DNA of 64,000 nt from Chryseobacterium pennipullorum (GCF_003384725.1 NZ_QNVV01000002.1:1-64000), one strand, 5' to 3'. Counted from the stretch's first letter, positions 43,420 through 51,982 are shown. Made by a program: numbers and translations. The notes: generated by a model from the sequence alone, not told the origin.

Positions 43420-44478
43420 TTAAAACTCCATCACATCCTTCACTACTCCATTCTTCTGAGTGTGCTGTAATAATTCCGTTTCTATAAAGTCTTTAATCTG
43501 TTCTTCAGACCCATTGCTTGGGAAAAGAAGGTGTACATTAGCTCCCGCGTCCAGAGTAAAGAACAAAGGCAATCCGGTTTTCTGTCTGAAGTCCCAGATT
43601 GTATTGATCACCGCCAGTGTTCCGGTTTTCATAAGAATAAACGCAGGATCGCTCATCATCATCATCGCATGAAGAGTGAGCGCTTCGTGTTCTACCAGTT
43701 TGATAAAGCCTTCCATATCTCCACTTCTCAGGATCTCCTTCATCGGGATAAAGTTTTCTCTAGCCTCCTGGAACCTTCTCTCCGCATACGGGTTCGTATT
43801 CATCAGACCATGCCCTACCGTGGAAGAAACACTCTTCTGCCCCTCATGGATCAACAAAACCCAATCGTTAAAACGCTTGAAAACTTCATGAATTTCAGCA
43901 TCGGGATAGGGTACGGCAAACAGATCAGAACTTCCCTGAACTTCTTCTGTTTGTCCCCAGACAATCAATCCGTTGTATAAGCTTCTGCAGGCACTTCCGC
44001 TTCCCAGTCTGGCTAAAAAAGAAGCTTTTCTTAAAGATTTTTCTTCCGAAATCTTACCTGCAAACATTTCATCAAGTTTCATCAGACATTTGGCAATGGC
44101 ACCAAATCCCGATGCGGAACTCGCAATTCCCGAACTATGCGGGAAGGTATTTTCTGTTCTGATGATGTATCTTCCTTTTAAGATCCATGGAAGATACTGC
44201 TCTATATTTCTGAAATATTTTTCTATTTTTTCGGCAAATTTCACTTCTTCACTGCCTGCCAGGAATGTCTGTACAGAAAAAGATTCGTCCGCAACGAATT
44301 CCATTGAAGTATTGGTCTTACAATGATTTAATGTATAGCTGATACTCGGATTGGCAGGAATCTGATCTTTGTATTTTCCCCAGTATTTAATCAGGGCAAT
44401 ATTAGACGGACAGCTTTCTGAAACCGTTTGCGTATGAATGTTAAAATTTTCTTTTCCTATAAATTCTTGTGTCGTCAT
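43420..44478 (-). CDS. mvaD: Diphosphomevalonate decarboxylase
   Basis: A 352-residue GHMP-kinase-fold enzyme that makes isopentenyl diphosphate from mevalonate diphosphate. Motifs are ALIKYWGKYK at 28-37, the ATP loop PHSSGIASSASG at 113-124, and the catalytic Asp310 in FTLDAGANVH. Use of the mevalonate route instead of the MEP route is typical of Flavobacteriia. It lies downstream of the acyl-CoA ligase gene on the same strand, with a 145-base gap. Confidence 0.94.
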   Translation of the reverse strand: MTTQEFIGKENFNIHTQTVSESCPSNIALIKYWGKYKDQIPANPSISYTLNHCKTNTSMEFVADESFSVQTFLAGSEEVKFAEKIEKYFRNIEQYLPWILKGRYIIRTENTFPHSSGIASSASGFGAIAKCLMKLDEMFAGKISEEKSLRKASFLARLGSGSACRSLYNGLIVWGQTEEVQGSSDLFAVPYPDAEIHEVFKRFNDWVLLIHEGQKSVSSTVGHGLMNTNPYAERRFQEARENFIPMKEILRSGDMEGFIKLVEHEALTLHAMMMMSDPAFILMKTGTLAVINTIWDFRQKTGLPLFFTLDAGANVHLLFPSNGSEEQIKDFIETELLQHTQKNGVVKDVMEF

Positions 44479-44623
44479 TGTTTTATTTAAGTGATTGATA
44501 CTTTTTTAACCAGCCATCATAGATTCTTTGTATTTCGCTCCTTCCCGAAGTATCCTTGAGAAGCAAAGATTTTATGAAATTAGGTTTTAAAAAACTTTTT
44601 TTGACTTGAGTGGTGATCGTCAA

Positions 44624-46393
44624 TTAATACATCTTTTCTATAATATCCGCATATTTTTTCATGACCACATTTCTTTTGACTTTCAGGGTCGGAGTGATTT
44701 CTCCGGTATTGATATCAAATTCTGCCGGCATCAGAGTGAATTTCTTCACTTTCTCATAATCAGCAAGGTGGTTTTGCAGTTCTTTAATTTTTTCTTTGTA
44801 AAGACTGATCACGGTTTCATTTTTTACAGCCTCTTCCCAGGTAGTGAAAGGAATATTATTTTTCTTCAAATAATCCTGCAAAAACTCAAAGTTGGGAACG
44901 ATCAGCGCAGAAACAAACTGCCGCCCTTCCGCAATCAACATGATCTGCTGAATAAAATTATTATTGGTCAGAAGGTTTTCGATCTGCTGGGGAGCAATGT
45001 ATTTTCCGTTGGAGGTTTTCATCAGGTCTTTGATACGGTCTGTGATGATCAGGTTTCCTTTGTCATCAAACTTTCCGGCATCTCCTGTTTTGAACCAGCC
45101 GTCTTCTGTAAATACCTTCTCTGTTTCTTCCGGTCGGTTGTAATACCCCTTCATGATCCCGTTGCCTCTTGCCTGGATCTCGTCCCCGTCTCCGATGCGC
45201 ATCTCTACTCCCGGCAATGGCTTGCCGCTTGTACCATGCTCAAAATGGGTTAATGGGAAGAGGGTAAGTGTTGCAGTAGTTTCCGTTAGTCCATAACCAA
45301 CGGTCACATGAATTCCAACGGATTCAAAAAATTTAGTGACTTCAGGTGATAAAGAAGCGCCTCCACAAGGTAAAAACCAAAGTCTTCCTCCCATTTTGTT
45401 CTTAATCTTACTAAAAACCAGCATATCTGCAACCGATTCCCTTAGTTTCAGTCCGAAAGGAATAGCTTTTTCATTTCTTCTCAGTTCCGCAGTTTCCCAT
45501 CCGGTTTTAAGTGCCCAGTCAAAGATTTTTTTCTTCAATGAGGAACCTTCTTCCGCTTTTTCAAGCACTCCGGCATAAACTTTCTGGAAAAATCTGGGCA
45601 CGGCACACATGGTGGTAGGCTTTACCTCTTCCAATGCCTTTGCCACATTCTTCGGATCTTCAAGAAAATAAACCCTTGCTCCACCGTACAGACAAAGCAG
45701 GCTCCAGCTTCTTTCAAAGACATGGCTTAGGGGTAAAAAGGCTAGTGACAGCTCTTCTTCAAAGTTTTTGAACTTAAAGAATTCGAAATGGGAATCAAAA
45801 GCCCTGATAAAGTTTCCATGCGTAAGCATCACTCCCTTTGGTGTTCCGGTGGTTCCGGAAGTATAGATCAGCGTTGCTGTATCATCATCTTCTTTTTTAC
45901 AGATGTCCAGTTTGGAAGATGCTTTGGCAATAAAATCTTCCAGATAAAAGCTGCTGAATTCTTTTTTGATCCAAACGGCCTTCTTTGATACGACAATGGT
46001 CTGAAGACTGTTTTCCTCCTTCTGCAACAATTCAAGACAGGCGTTGTACTGAACCTGATTACCTGCCAGGACAACTTTCGCTCCGGAATCGTTGATGATA
46101 TATTCTGCCTGTTCGGCATTATTTGTAGAATAAATAGGAACCGTAACGGCACCGATAGACATGGAAGCCAGGTCAAAAATCATCCATTCTGATGAGTTGT
46201 CCGAATAAATGGCAACTCTGTCATTTTCCTGAACACCCGCTTCCTTCAAAGCATTGGCTGTTTTAAAAACAATTTCACTGAATTTTTTCCAGCTCAGCTC
46301 TTTCCATCCGGCCTCTTTCTTTTTAAAGCCAATGGCCGCTTTGATGGGATGTTTTTCTACATTTTTAAGGATAATTGCCTCTGCAAGATTCAT
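44624..46393 (-). CDS. Long-chain acyl-CoA ligase (AMP-forming)
   Basis: A 589-residue enzyme of the ANL superfamily. The P-loop YTSGTTGTPKG is at 177-187, followed by AFLPLSHVFERSW, VGYGLTETTATLTL and WFKTGDAGKFD, and the C-terminal catalytic Lys region KTSNGKYIAPQQIE. It activates fatty acids with ATP and joins them to CoA at the inner membrane face. The first four bases overlap the end of a reductase gene (ATGA type), so the two are translationally coupled. Confidence 0.9.
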   Translation of the reverse strand: MNLAEAIILKNVEKHPIKAAIGFKKKEAGWKELSWKKFSEIVFKTANALKEAGVQENDRVAIYSDNSSEWMIFDLASMSIGAVTVPIYSTNNAEQAEYIINDSGAKVVLAGNQVQYNACLELLQKEENSLQTIVVSKKAVWIKKEFSSFYLEDFIAKASSKLDICKKEDDDTATLIYTSGTTGTPKGVMLTHGNFIRAFDSHFEFFKFKNFEEELSLAFLPLSHVFERSWSLLCLYGGARVYFLEDPKNVAKALEEVKPTTMCAVPRFFQKVYAGVLEKAEEGSSLKKKIFDWALKTGWETAELRRNEKAIPFGLKLRESVADMLVFSKIKNKMGGRLWFLPCGGASLSPEVTKFFESVGIHVTVGYGLTETTATLTLFPLTHFEHGTSGKPLPGVEMRIGDGDEIQARGNGIMKGYYNRPEETEKVFTEDGWFKTGDAGKFDDKGNLIITDRIKDLMKTSNGKYIAPQQIENLLTNNNFIQQIMLIAEGRQFVSALIVPNFEFLQDYLKKNNIPFTTWEEAVKNETVISLYKEKIKELQNHLADYEKVKKFTLMPAEFDINTGEITPTLKVKRNVVMKKYADIIEKMY

Positions 46394-47403
46394 TTCTTCA
46401 GCTTTTTGTCGTTAATATAATTGTTCAGGTGAAAGTCTATACTTTCTTTTACGGGAATAAACTGATAATTCAATTTTTCTTTGACTTTTTGATTGGAAAT
46501 AGTATGGAATGAAGAAATTGCTTCAATATTTGATTTGGTCACCATTCTCAGCTTAGGAATCAGCCATCCAAAAAGGATATTGGCCCATCTTCCTGCATTG
46601 AGCTGAAATGGGGTCAGAATTCTGGCTTCTTTAAGACCGAGGCGGGTTCTGATCTGTTGAGCCAGGTCAGCATATCTGTTATTTTCAGCAACAATAATAA
46701 AACGTTCTCCAAAATGGTTATGTTCCATCAGTTCGATGGCTGTAGCGGCTACATCTCTCACGTCTACGTAGGCAGAACCACCGGCAAACGTAAAGCTGTT
46801 GTCTTCAAAAGTAGAAAAAAGTTCACCGCTGCTTTGATTCCAGTTGCCGCTTCCCACAATCATTCCCGGATTAATGATGATCGTATTCAACCCTTCTGCT
46901 GATGCTCTCCATACCTCCATTTCGGATAAATGTTTGGAAATAGCATAGGCAGAATGTTCAATTTTCGGATTAAATTCAGAGTCCTCATCCAGTTCTCCTT
47001 TTTCATTGAAATTGTCCAAAACGGCCACAGAACTTACATGAAGAAATTTTTTAACTCCGGATCCTTCACAGGCAAACAGCAAATTTTCTGTCCCTTTTAT
47101 ATTGGTATGGTACATTTCTTTTTCATCGCTGGGATGAAAACTTACTTTTGCGGCACAGTGATAGACCTCATCCACTCCTTTCAGTGTATCCTGAAGAGAC
47201 TCCAGATCATCGAAATCCACGTCTACCCATTCTATTTTACTGAAAAATTCATCAGGATTTTCGGTATAAAAGCTATATGAATGCCTTACTTCGTTTAAAT
47301 TGCTGCCCGGTCTTTTGGAAGCCCGTACGTGCTTACCTCTTTTAAGAAGTTCCAGCACGATGAGTCTTCCCAGGATTCCGGTTGCACCCGTTACAAAAAC
47401 CAT
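46390..47403 (-). CDS. NAD(P)-dependent epimerase/dehydratase-family reductase
   Basis: A 337-residue extended short-chain dehydrogenase. The Rossmann motif VTGATGILG is at 4-12, an active Ser is in HVSSVAVLD (about 122-130), and the Tyr153-x3-Lys157 pair is in SAYAISKH. The sequence resembles dihydroflavonol-4-reductase-like members. Overlap with the acyl-CoA ligase gene suggests a shared pathway, perhaps reduction or modification of a lipid, but this is a guess from context. Confidence 0.85.
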   Translation of the reverse strand: MVFVTGATGILGRLIVLELLKRGKHVRASKRPGSNLNEVRHSYSFYTENPDEFFSKIEWVDVDFDDLESLQDTLKGVDEVYHCAAKVSFHPSDEKEMYHTNIKGTENLLFACEGSGVKKFLHVSSVAVLDNFNEKGELDEDSEFNPKIEHSAYAISKHLSEMEVWRASAEGLNTIIINPGMIVGSGNWNQSSGELFSTFEDNSFTFAGGSAYVDVRDVAATAIELMEHNHFGERFIIVAENNRYADLAQQIRTRLGLKEARILTPFQLNAGRWANILFGWLIPKLRMVTKSNIEAISSFHTISNQKVKEKLNYQFIPVKESIDFHLNNYINDKKLKK

Positions 47404-47715
47404 TAATTATTTTACTTGATTGCTGACTAAAATATGACAATATTTTCTATCCGGCAATTCTTCAGGTTCCTGCAAAAGTTCCACCGAAAAACTGCTTTTG
47501 CAAATTTGCGATTTTTAAAGCATAATTCAAGTTAATTTAACCAATATTATCATTCTGAAAACTTCAAATGACAAAAATTCCAATGGCAGAGGCCCTATGA
47601 TATTTTAATGATGAAGATGTGAAAACGTACAGATCTGCCCGAGATGAAAAAAGGTCCTGAAAAGATTAAAAAATAAAAAATTCTCAGGACCTCTGTGTTG
47701 TAATATCACTTACTG
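47404..47715. other. Intergenic stretch between the reductase and graspetide genes
   Basis: These 312 bases hold the graspetide terminator (47652-47692) and the upstream region of the reductase gene. I see no gene, repeat or structured RNA in the rest. Confidence 0.6.
47652..47692 (-). terminator. Terminator of the graspetide operon
   Basis: A 9-bp stem (AGGTCCTGA with TCAGGACCT) with an A-rich 23-nt loop lies 24 bases past the stop of the last macrocyclase gene. The minus strand runs into a T stretch. Confidence 0.6.
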
Positions 47716-48720
47716 CTAAGCCATCACCATATTATTTCTTCTTGGAGCTTTATCGCATAGAACATCTGCAATACTTTTGGAAATAAGATTCCCCTCTGTA
47801 AGGTTATCCAGCCAGAAGAACTCTCCAGCTGCGTTGATCTCTATAAAATAGTAATCGTCTTCAGGAGAAACGATCATGTCTATCGCACCATAATCGACAT
47901 TGTATACATCCAGAAGCTCAAGCAGCTTGGCCTCCACATCTGACGGAAGTTCTGTTCTGCTCCATTTATCAATCAGATTGATCCCGTCTTTTCTCCAGTC
48001 TACTTTTGCATCCTCGAACTGCTGGGAATCGATTTCAAATGCATAAACATCCCTGCCTACAATCGTAATGCGCAGTTCTTTTTTCTTTTGAATCATTTTC
48101 TGAAACTGCATAGGGCAGTATAAAAGTGAATCCAGCTCCTCAAGCTTATCTTCACTCACAACGTTGGTAAAAACCACATTTTCCACCCCATCTTCATAAA
48201 TTGCAAAACCGGTCTGCATTTTAGCAATCACATTCTGATGTTTTACAATAAATTTTCTTGCTTCTTCAGGATTGTTGGTAAGGCAGGTTGCCGGGATGGT
48301 TAATCCCAGTTTATCTGCTATTTTCAATTGCTCTTCCTTACTGTCAAGTCTTCTGTAAACTCCCGGTTTTCCAAGCGAATAGGCATCCACCGATTCAAAA
48401 AATCCGAACAGCGTATTGCGGATCTCCCCCATTGCGGCTCCGTAGAACTTCGTATCAATTTCTTCTTTCAGACCTTTTCCGATGTTGTAGGCTCTCCGGT
48501 ACCAAATTGCTGAAATATCATCCAACCGGTGTTTCGCCTCAGGAGTTTCAAGGATACTTATCCATTCTCCATCTTGGAAAACCGTAGATAGCTTATTTTG
48601 CAGGGGATATGAATCTACATCAAAGCGAATGACCTCACAGTCATTTTTTTCAATGTATTCAGTTACTTTTTCAATAGAGAAATTATCTGCAGTATGTGTT
48701 ATAATTAAAATTTTATTCAT
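47716..48720 (-). CDS. mdnC: Graspetide ATP-grasp ligase, MdnC/MvdD type (ester-forming)
   Basis: A 334-residue ATP-grasp macrocyclase. Its features follow the microviridin ester ligase MdnC (also called MvdD): ISAIWYRRAYN, GLTIPATCLTNNPEEA, SLLYCPMQFQKMI, KKELRITIVGRDVYAFEIDS, VDYGAIDMIVSPE and the metal site FIEINAAGEFFW. MdnC-type enzymes use ATP to join Thr or Ser side chains to Asp or Glu side chains of the precursor as esters. I took the ATG at 48720 rather than 48753, because MNKILIITHTADN is the family start. It overlaps the MdnB-type gene by eight bases. Two precursor genes lie upstream. Confidence 0.92.
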   Translation of the reverse strand: MNKILIITHTADNFSIEKVTEYIEKNDCEVIRFDVDSYPLQNKLSTVFQDGEWISILETPEAKHRLDDISAIWYRRAYNIGKGLKEEIDTKFYGAAMGEIRNTLFGFFESVDAYSLGKPGVYRRLDSKEEQLKIADKLGLTIPATCLTNNPEEARKFIVKHQNVIAKMQTGFAIYEDGVENVVFTNVVSEDKLEELDSLLYCPMQFQKMIQKKKELRITIVGRDVYAFEIDSQQFEDAKVDWRKDGINLIDKWSRTELPSDVEAKLLELLDVYNVDYGAIDMIVSPEDDYYFIEINAAGEFFWLDNLTEGNLISKSIADVLCDKAPRRNNMVMA

Positions 48721-49669
48721 GGATGTTAATTCTTTTGATAAGATTGTCGGCAATTCTTTCTGCGATGGGAAACCCCAATTCTTTCTGCAGCATTCCCCAT
48801 TCTCCCTGGGGATTTACTTCCAGAAAATAGTATTTCCCGTCGGTTCCCCTGATCATATCGATCGCTCCTGTATACAGTCCCATTTCTTTCATCATGGCAG
48901 TCAGGTTGAGTCTGATATCTTCAGGCAGATCATAAGCAGACCAGAAATAATCAGCATTTGCTACCCTCCAGTCAGCATTCTCACTGTTGTTAATCTTCCC
49001 TGTAAAAAATTCGCCGTCTATATAGACAATCCGCAATTCGTACGCCTTGTCTATATAAGGCTGAAAGATCATTGGACAATAGGCAATGTCCGAAAGATGT
49101 TCCAAAGAATCTTCCTCAATGATCATGGTGGAAATCATATGGTCACCGCTCATTGTTTTTGCTGCTACCCCGTGCAGTTTGGCAATTGCCTTTCCATGGC
49201 AGTATTGGTAAAAGAAAGTGACGACTTCTTCATTGTCATTAGAGAAAATAGTTTTGGGAGTTATTAAATTATTTCTCCCCGCTATTTTAAGCTGGAACAT
49301 TTTATTTCCATCTACTTTTTTTTCATTCTCGTAGGGATTGATCCAGGGAACATTTTCTAAAACAGTCAACAGGTTATATCTGAGACTTCCATATTCATTC
49401 TGGAATATTTTTTCATAGTCTTCGTCCAGCTCTTCGGGTACGCTTATCTTCCAGGCCTTTCTGTGCCATACCCCTTTGATCTGTTCAGAGCGAATGGCGT
49501 GACCGTTTTCATCAGTTAATGCAAATGAGCTATCCGTCACACTGATCTTCTGAAAGTGGTTCAGGCGGTCCGAATTCAGTCTGAAATACGGAATATTTTT
49601 GGAGGAAAGGTATGCAAAAAACAGGTCGATATTATAAAAATCCTGTGAATGGGTGATACAGAGAATCAT
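48713..49669 (-). CDS. mdnB: Graspetide ATP-grasp ligase, MdnB/MvdC type (amide-forming)
   Basis: A 318-residue ATP-grasp enzyme matching the MdnB (MvdC) branch. Signatures are CITHSQDFYNIDLFF, GVWHRKAW, IAYCPMIFQPYI, YELRIVYIDGEFFTGKI, MGLYTGAIDMI and FLEVNPQGEWGMLQ, the last being the MdnB form of the metal-binding motif. In microviridin synthesis this enzyme acts after the ester ligase and closes a Lys-Glu amide. It is the first enzyme gene after the precursors, 73 bases beyond the second precursor gene, and overlaps mdnC by eight bases. Confidence 0.92.
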   Translation of the reverse strand: MILCITHSQDFYNIDLFFAYLSSKNIPYFRLNSDRLNHFQKISVTDSSFALTDENGHAIRSEQIKGVWHRKAWKISVPEELDEDYEKIFQNEYGSLRYNLLTVLENVPWINPYENEKKVDGNKMFQLKIAGRNNLITPKTIFSNDNEEVVTFFYQYCHGKAIAKLHGVAAKTMSGDHMISTMIIEEDSLEHLSDIAYCPMIFQPYIDKAYELRIVYIDGEFFTGKINNSENADWRVANADYFWSAYDLPEDIRLNLTAMMKEMGLYTGAIDMIRGTDGKYYFLEVNPQGEWGMLQKELGFPIAERIADNLIKRINIHE

Positions 49670-49688
49670 TTGCCGGTTTTATTAAAAA

Positions 49689-49713
49689 GGGAAACTTAAA
49701 TTTTAAGTTTCCC
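49689..49713 (-). terminator. Hairpin with U-tract between precursor and ligase genes (attenuator candidate)
   Basis: A 12-bp perfect stem (GGGAAACTTAAA with TTTAAGTTTCCC) with a 1-nt centre is followed on the minus strand by TTTTTAAT. It sits between the second precursor stop and the mdnB start, so it looks like an internal, probably partial, terminator. Confidence 0.75.
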
Positions 49714-49742
49714 ATATTATATGACTAATATACGATCTGATT

Positions 49743-49967
49743 TTACAACGGTACAGTCTGTGTATCATCATCACCATCAGAAGGATATTTCAGCGTGTGC
49801 ATCATATCATCTTTAGGAGATGTCACAACGTCGATGGCCGGTTTTGTAATCACATCTCTCTCCGGAATTGACATGTCTGTTCCTCCTTTTACAGTTTCCG
49901 GATCTTTAATTTGCTTTTCTAAAAATGAGGCAAAAAAAGGCTTCTTTTTTGAATTCTTGTTTTCCAT
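49743..49967 (-). CDS. Microviridin-type graspetide precursor peptide A
   Basis: A 74-residue MdnA-like precursor. Residues 1-29 are a leader with KKPFFASFLEKQ, the conserved PFFARFLE-type recognition helix bound by MdnB and MdnC, ending in VKGG (26-29), which resembles a double-glycine cleavage site. The C-terminal core TLKYPSDGDDD (58-68) matches the microviridin TxKYPSDxEE motif, but with Asp at both positions where microviridins have Glu. Between them are three [S/T]-x4-D units with S33, T41, T49 and D38, D46, D54, exactly eight residues apart. The start at 49967 was chosen over 50030 because it begins the leader shared with precursor B. Confidence 0.9.
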   Translation of the reverse strand: MENKNSKKKPFFASFLEKQIKDPETVKGGTDMSIPERDVITKPAIDVVTSPKDDMMHTLKYPSDGDDDTQTVPL

Positions 49968-50022
49968 AATGTTAAAGTTTTTGATTTGATATAAATAGTT
50001 AGGGTTAATTTTGCTGAATGCC

Positions 50023-50262
50023 TTAAACATCTAAAACATCTTCATCACCATCGGATGGATATTTCATCGTTACATTGTCATTGGCATGAGTAGTAACACT
50101 GTCTTCCAGTGCAGTAGTGGTGATGTGATCTTTGATAACAGAAGTTGCAGTGTCACGAACCAGTGACGTTACAGTCCCTCCTTTCACAGCTTCAGGTTCT
50201 TTAACCTGTTTTTCTAAGAATGTCGCAAAAAACGGCTTCTTTTTTGAATTTTTGTTTTCCAT
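50023..50262 (-). CDS. Microviridin-type graspetide precursor peptide B
   Basis: A 79-residue paralogue of precursor A. The leader differs at only four of the first 30 positions (KKPFFATFLEKQ, VKGG at 26-29). The core TMKYPSDGDED (65-75) has Asp73 and Glu74 where microviridins have two Glu. The linker carries four [T]-x4-D units, T32-D37, T40-D45, T49-D54 and T57-D62, at eight- to nine-residue steps. The leader is conserved while the linker has drifted, but the periodic Thr and Asp positions are kept. It is the first gene of the locus and lies 55 bases before precursor A. Confidence 0.9.
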   Translation of the reverse strand: MENKNSKKKPFFATFLEKQVKEPEAVKGGTVTSLVRDTATSVIKDHITTTALEDSVTTHANDNVTMKYPSDGDEDVLDV

Positions 50263-50377
50263 AAGTTAATAATTTTATTTTTTTTGATTAACCAAAGTAC
50301 AAATTTTTCAACTCATGGAGAAATAAATTCTATTTTTAATAAAACTTTAACATTAAACTCATAATACGTGTATAAAA

Positions 50378-51157
50378 TTAACCTAAATCAAGAAATTGCT
50401 TAACTACAATAGCGAAATCCACAGGATTTTCAGCTTGAACCCAATGCCCTGCATTTTTTATGGTAACCACTTTAGCGTTGGGAAACTGCTGCCTGATTCC
50501 AAACTCATCCTGAGGCAGAATATAATTCGATTTTTCTCCTGCAATAAACAGAGTATCGCCTTCAAAAACACCGAATTTTACAGCATTGGATACAAACTCG
50601 TTATATTTTTCTGATAAGGTCTTAAGATTGAACCTCCAGTTCAGCTTTTTATTTTCATCCCAATACAGGTTCTTTGTCAAAAACTGAATGGTCGATTTTT
50701 CGGGAATATACTGACTTAACACCGCTTCCACCTCATTTCTGGACCCAACCGTATTGAAATCCACGCTTTCCAGTGCTTTGATAATTCCCTGGTGATGGGG
50801 AGGATACGCTTTGGGCGTAATATCTACCACAATTAATTTGTCAACTTTTTCAGAATATTTAATGGCAAACTGCATGACTGCTTTGCCTCCCAGCGAATGC
50901 CCTAAAACATGGGCTTTTTGAATTCCGTAATGGTCCATATAACGGAAAATATCATCGGCAAGGTCATCGTGAGACATGCCTTCTGAATGAAAGCTTCTTC
51001 CATGGTTTCTGAGATCGATCAGATGTACGGGAAGATATTCTCCAAGATCTTTTCCAAAGCTTCCCCAGTTATCAAGCATTCCAAACAGTCCGTGAAATAC
51101 CAGAAGCGGTGTGGCTTCCAGGCCTTCACCGAATATTTTTGAATTTAAAATTTCCAT
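50378..51157 (-). CDS. Alpha/beta hydrolase (YbfF-like esterase)
   Basis: A 259-residue hydrolase. The nucleophile Ser88 is in GHSLGG (86-91), the oxyanion His-Gly is at 22-23, and the base His238 is in NAGHWVQAE. The motif LRNHGRS and the short lid match the YbfF esterase group, which acts on acyl thioesters or short esters. It lies upstream of the graspetide locus on the same strand, but a 115-base gap and its wide conservation argue for an unrelated housekeeping role. Confidence 0.83.
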   Translation of the reverse strand: MEILNSKIFGEGLEATPLLVFHGLFGMLDNWGSFGKDLGEYLPVHLIDLRNHGRSFHSEGMSHDDLADDIFRYMDHYGIQKAHVLGHSLGGKAVMQFAIKYSEKVDKLIVVDITPKAYPPHHQGIIKALESVDFNTVGSRNEVEAVLSQYIPEKSTIQFLTKNLYWDENKKLNWRFNLKTLSEKYNEFVSNAVKFGVFEGDTLFIAGEKSNYILPQDEFGIRQQFPNAKVVTIKNAGHWVQAENPVDFAIVVKQFLDLG

Positions 51158-51262
51158 TTTTATAGAAGTTAGAGGTGAGAAATTAGAAGTTAGATCATAT
51201 GAATGAACAGAGACAAAGTTTTACTAACTTGGAGCATCTGGCTTCTAACTTCTCTCTATTTA

Positions 51263-51982
51263 TTACCATTTTGCCAATCTTTTCAAATACGCCTGAACTG
51301 TATTTTCCAATCCCATATACAATGCTTCAGAAACCAAAGCATGCCCGATAGAAACTTCCAGCAGATTGGGGATGGTGTCTGCAAAATATTTCAGATTATC
51401 CAGACTCAGGTCATGGCCGGCATTGATTCCCAGTCCTACATCACCAGCTGCTACCGCTGTATCGTAATAAGGCTGTATCGCTTTTTCTTTATTGCTCAGA
51501 TAATTTTTTGCATAGGCTTCTGTGTACAGCTCGATACGATCTGCACCTGTTTTTGCAGCATATTCCACCAACTCAGGCAGCGGATCTAAAAAGATGGAAG
51601 TACGGATTCCTGCATTTTTGAATTCTGTAATAATTTCCGTAAGGTATTCCAGATGCTTTTTGGTGTCCCAGCCGGCATTTGAAGTAATCGCATCATCAGC
51701 GTCCGGAACCAGCGTCACCTGCTCAGGCTTTACTTCCAGAACCATATCAATAAAGGACGGATGTGGATTTCCTTCAATATTAAATTCAGTGGTTACCAGT
51801 GGCTTCAGCTCATAGACATCCTTTCTGGTAATATGTCTTTCGTCAGGTCTTGGGTGTATGGTAATTCCCTGTCCCCCAAATTCCAGAATCTTTACAGCAG
51901 CTTCTGTAACACTGGGTGTTTCCCCTCCTCTTGCATTTCTTAACGTCGCAATTTTATTGATGTTTACGCTTAGTTTTGTCAT
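51263..51982 (-). CDS. pdxJ: Pyridoxine 5'-phosphate synthase
   Basis: A 239-residue TIM-barrel enzyme that condenses deoxyxylulose-5-phosphate with 3-amino-1-phosphohydroxyacetone to form pyridoxine phosphate. Motifs are LSVNINKIATLRNARGG at the start, HPRPDERHI at 43-51 with active His43 and His50, and a late GINAGHDLSLDN. It precedes the YbfF-like hydrolase on the same strand. The 105-base gap between them holds imperfect AGAAGTTAG-like repeats. Confidence 0.95.
   Translation of the reverse strand: MTKLSVNINKIATLRNARGGETPSVTEAAVKILEFGGQGITIHPRPDERHITRKDVYELKPLVTTEFNIEGNPHPSFIDMVLEVKPEQVTLVPDADDAITSNAGWDTKKHLEYLTEIITEFKNAGIRTSIFLDPLPELVEYAAKTGADRIELYTEAYAKNYLSNKEKAIQPYYDTAVAAGDVGLGINAGHDLSLDNLKYFADTIPNLLEVSIGHALVSEALYMGLENTVQAYLKRLAKW

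Noticed and set aside
44606..45253. Long rightward frame of 215 codons
   Set aside because: It lies wholly antisense to the acyl-CoA ligase gene, whose motifs are certain, and its translation has no family features.
48629..49267. Rightward frame of 212 codons across the two ligase genes
   Set aside because: Antisense to two well-supported ATP-grasp genes and without recognisable motifs.
49968..50030. Upstream ATG extending precursor A
   Set aside because: It would add 21 residues that overlap precursor B and break the shared leader start MENKNSKKKPFF.
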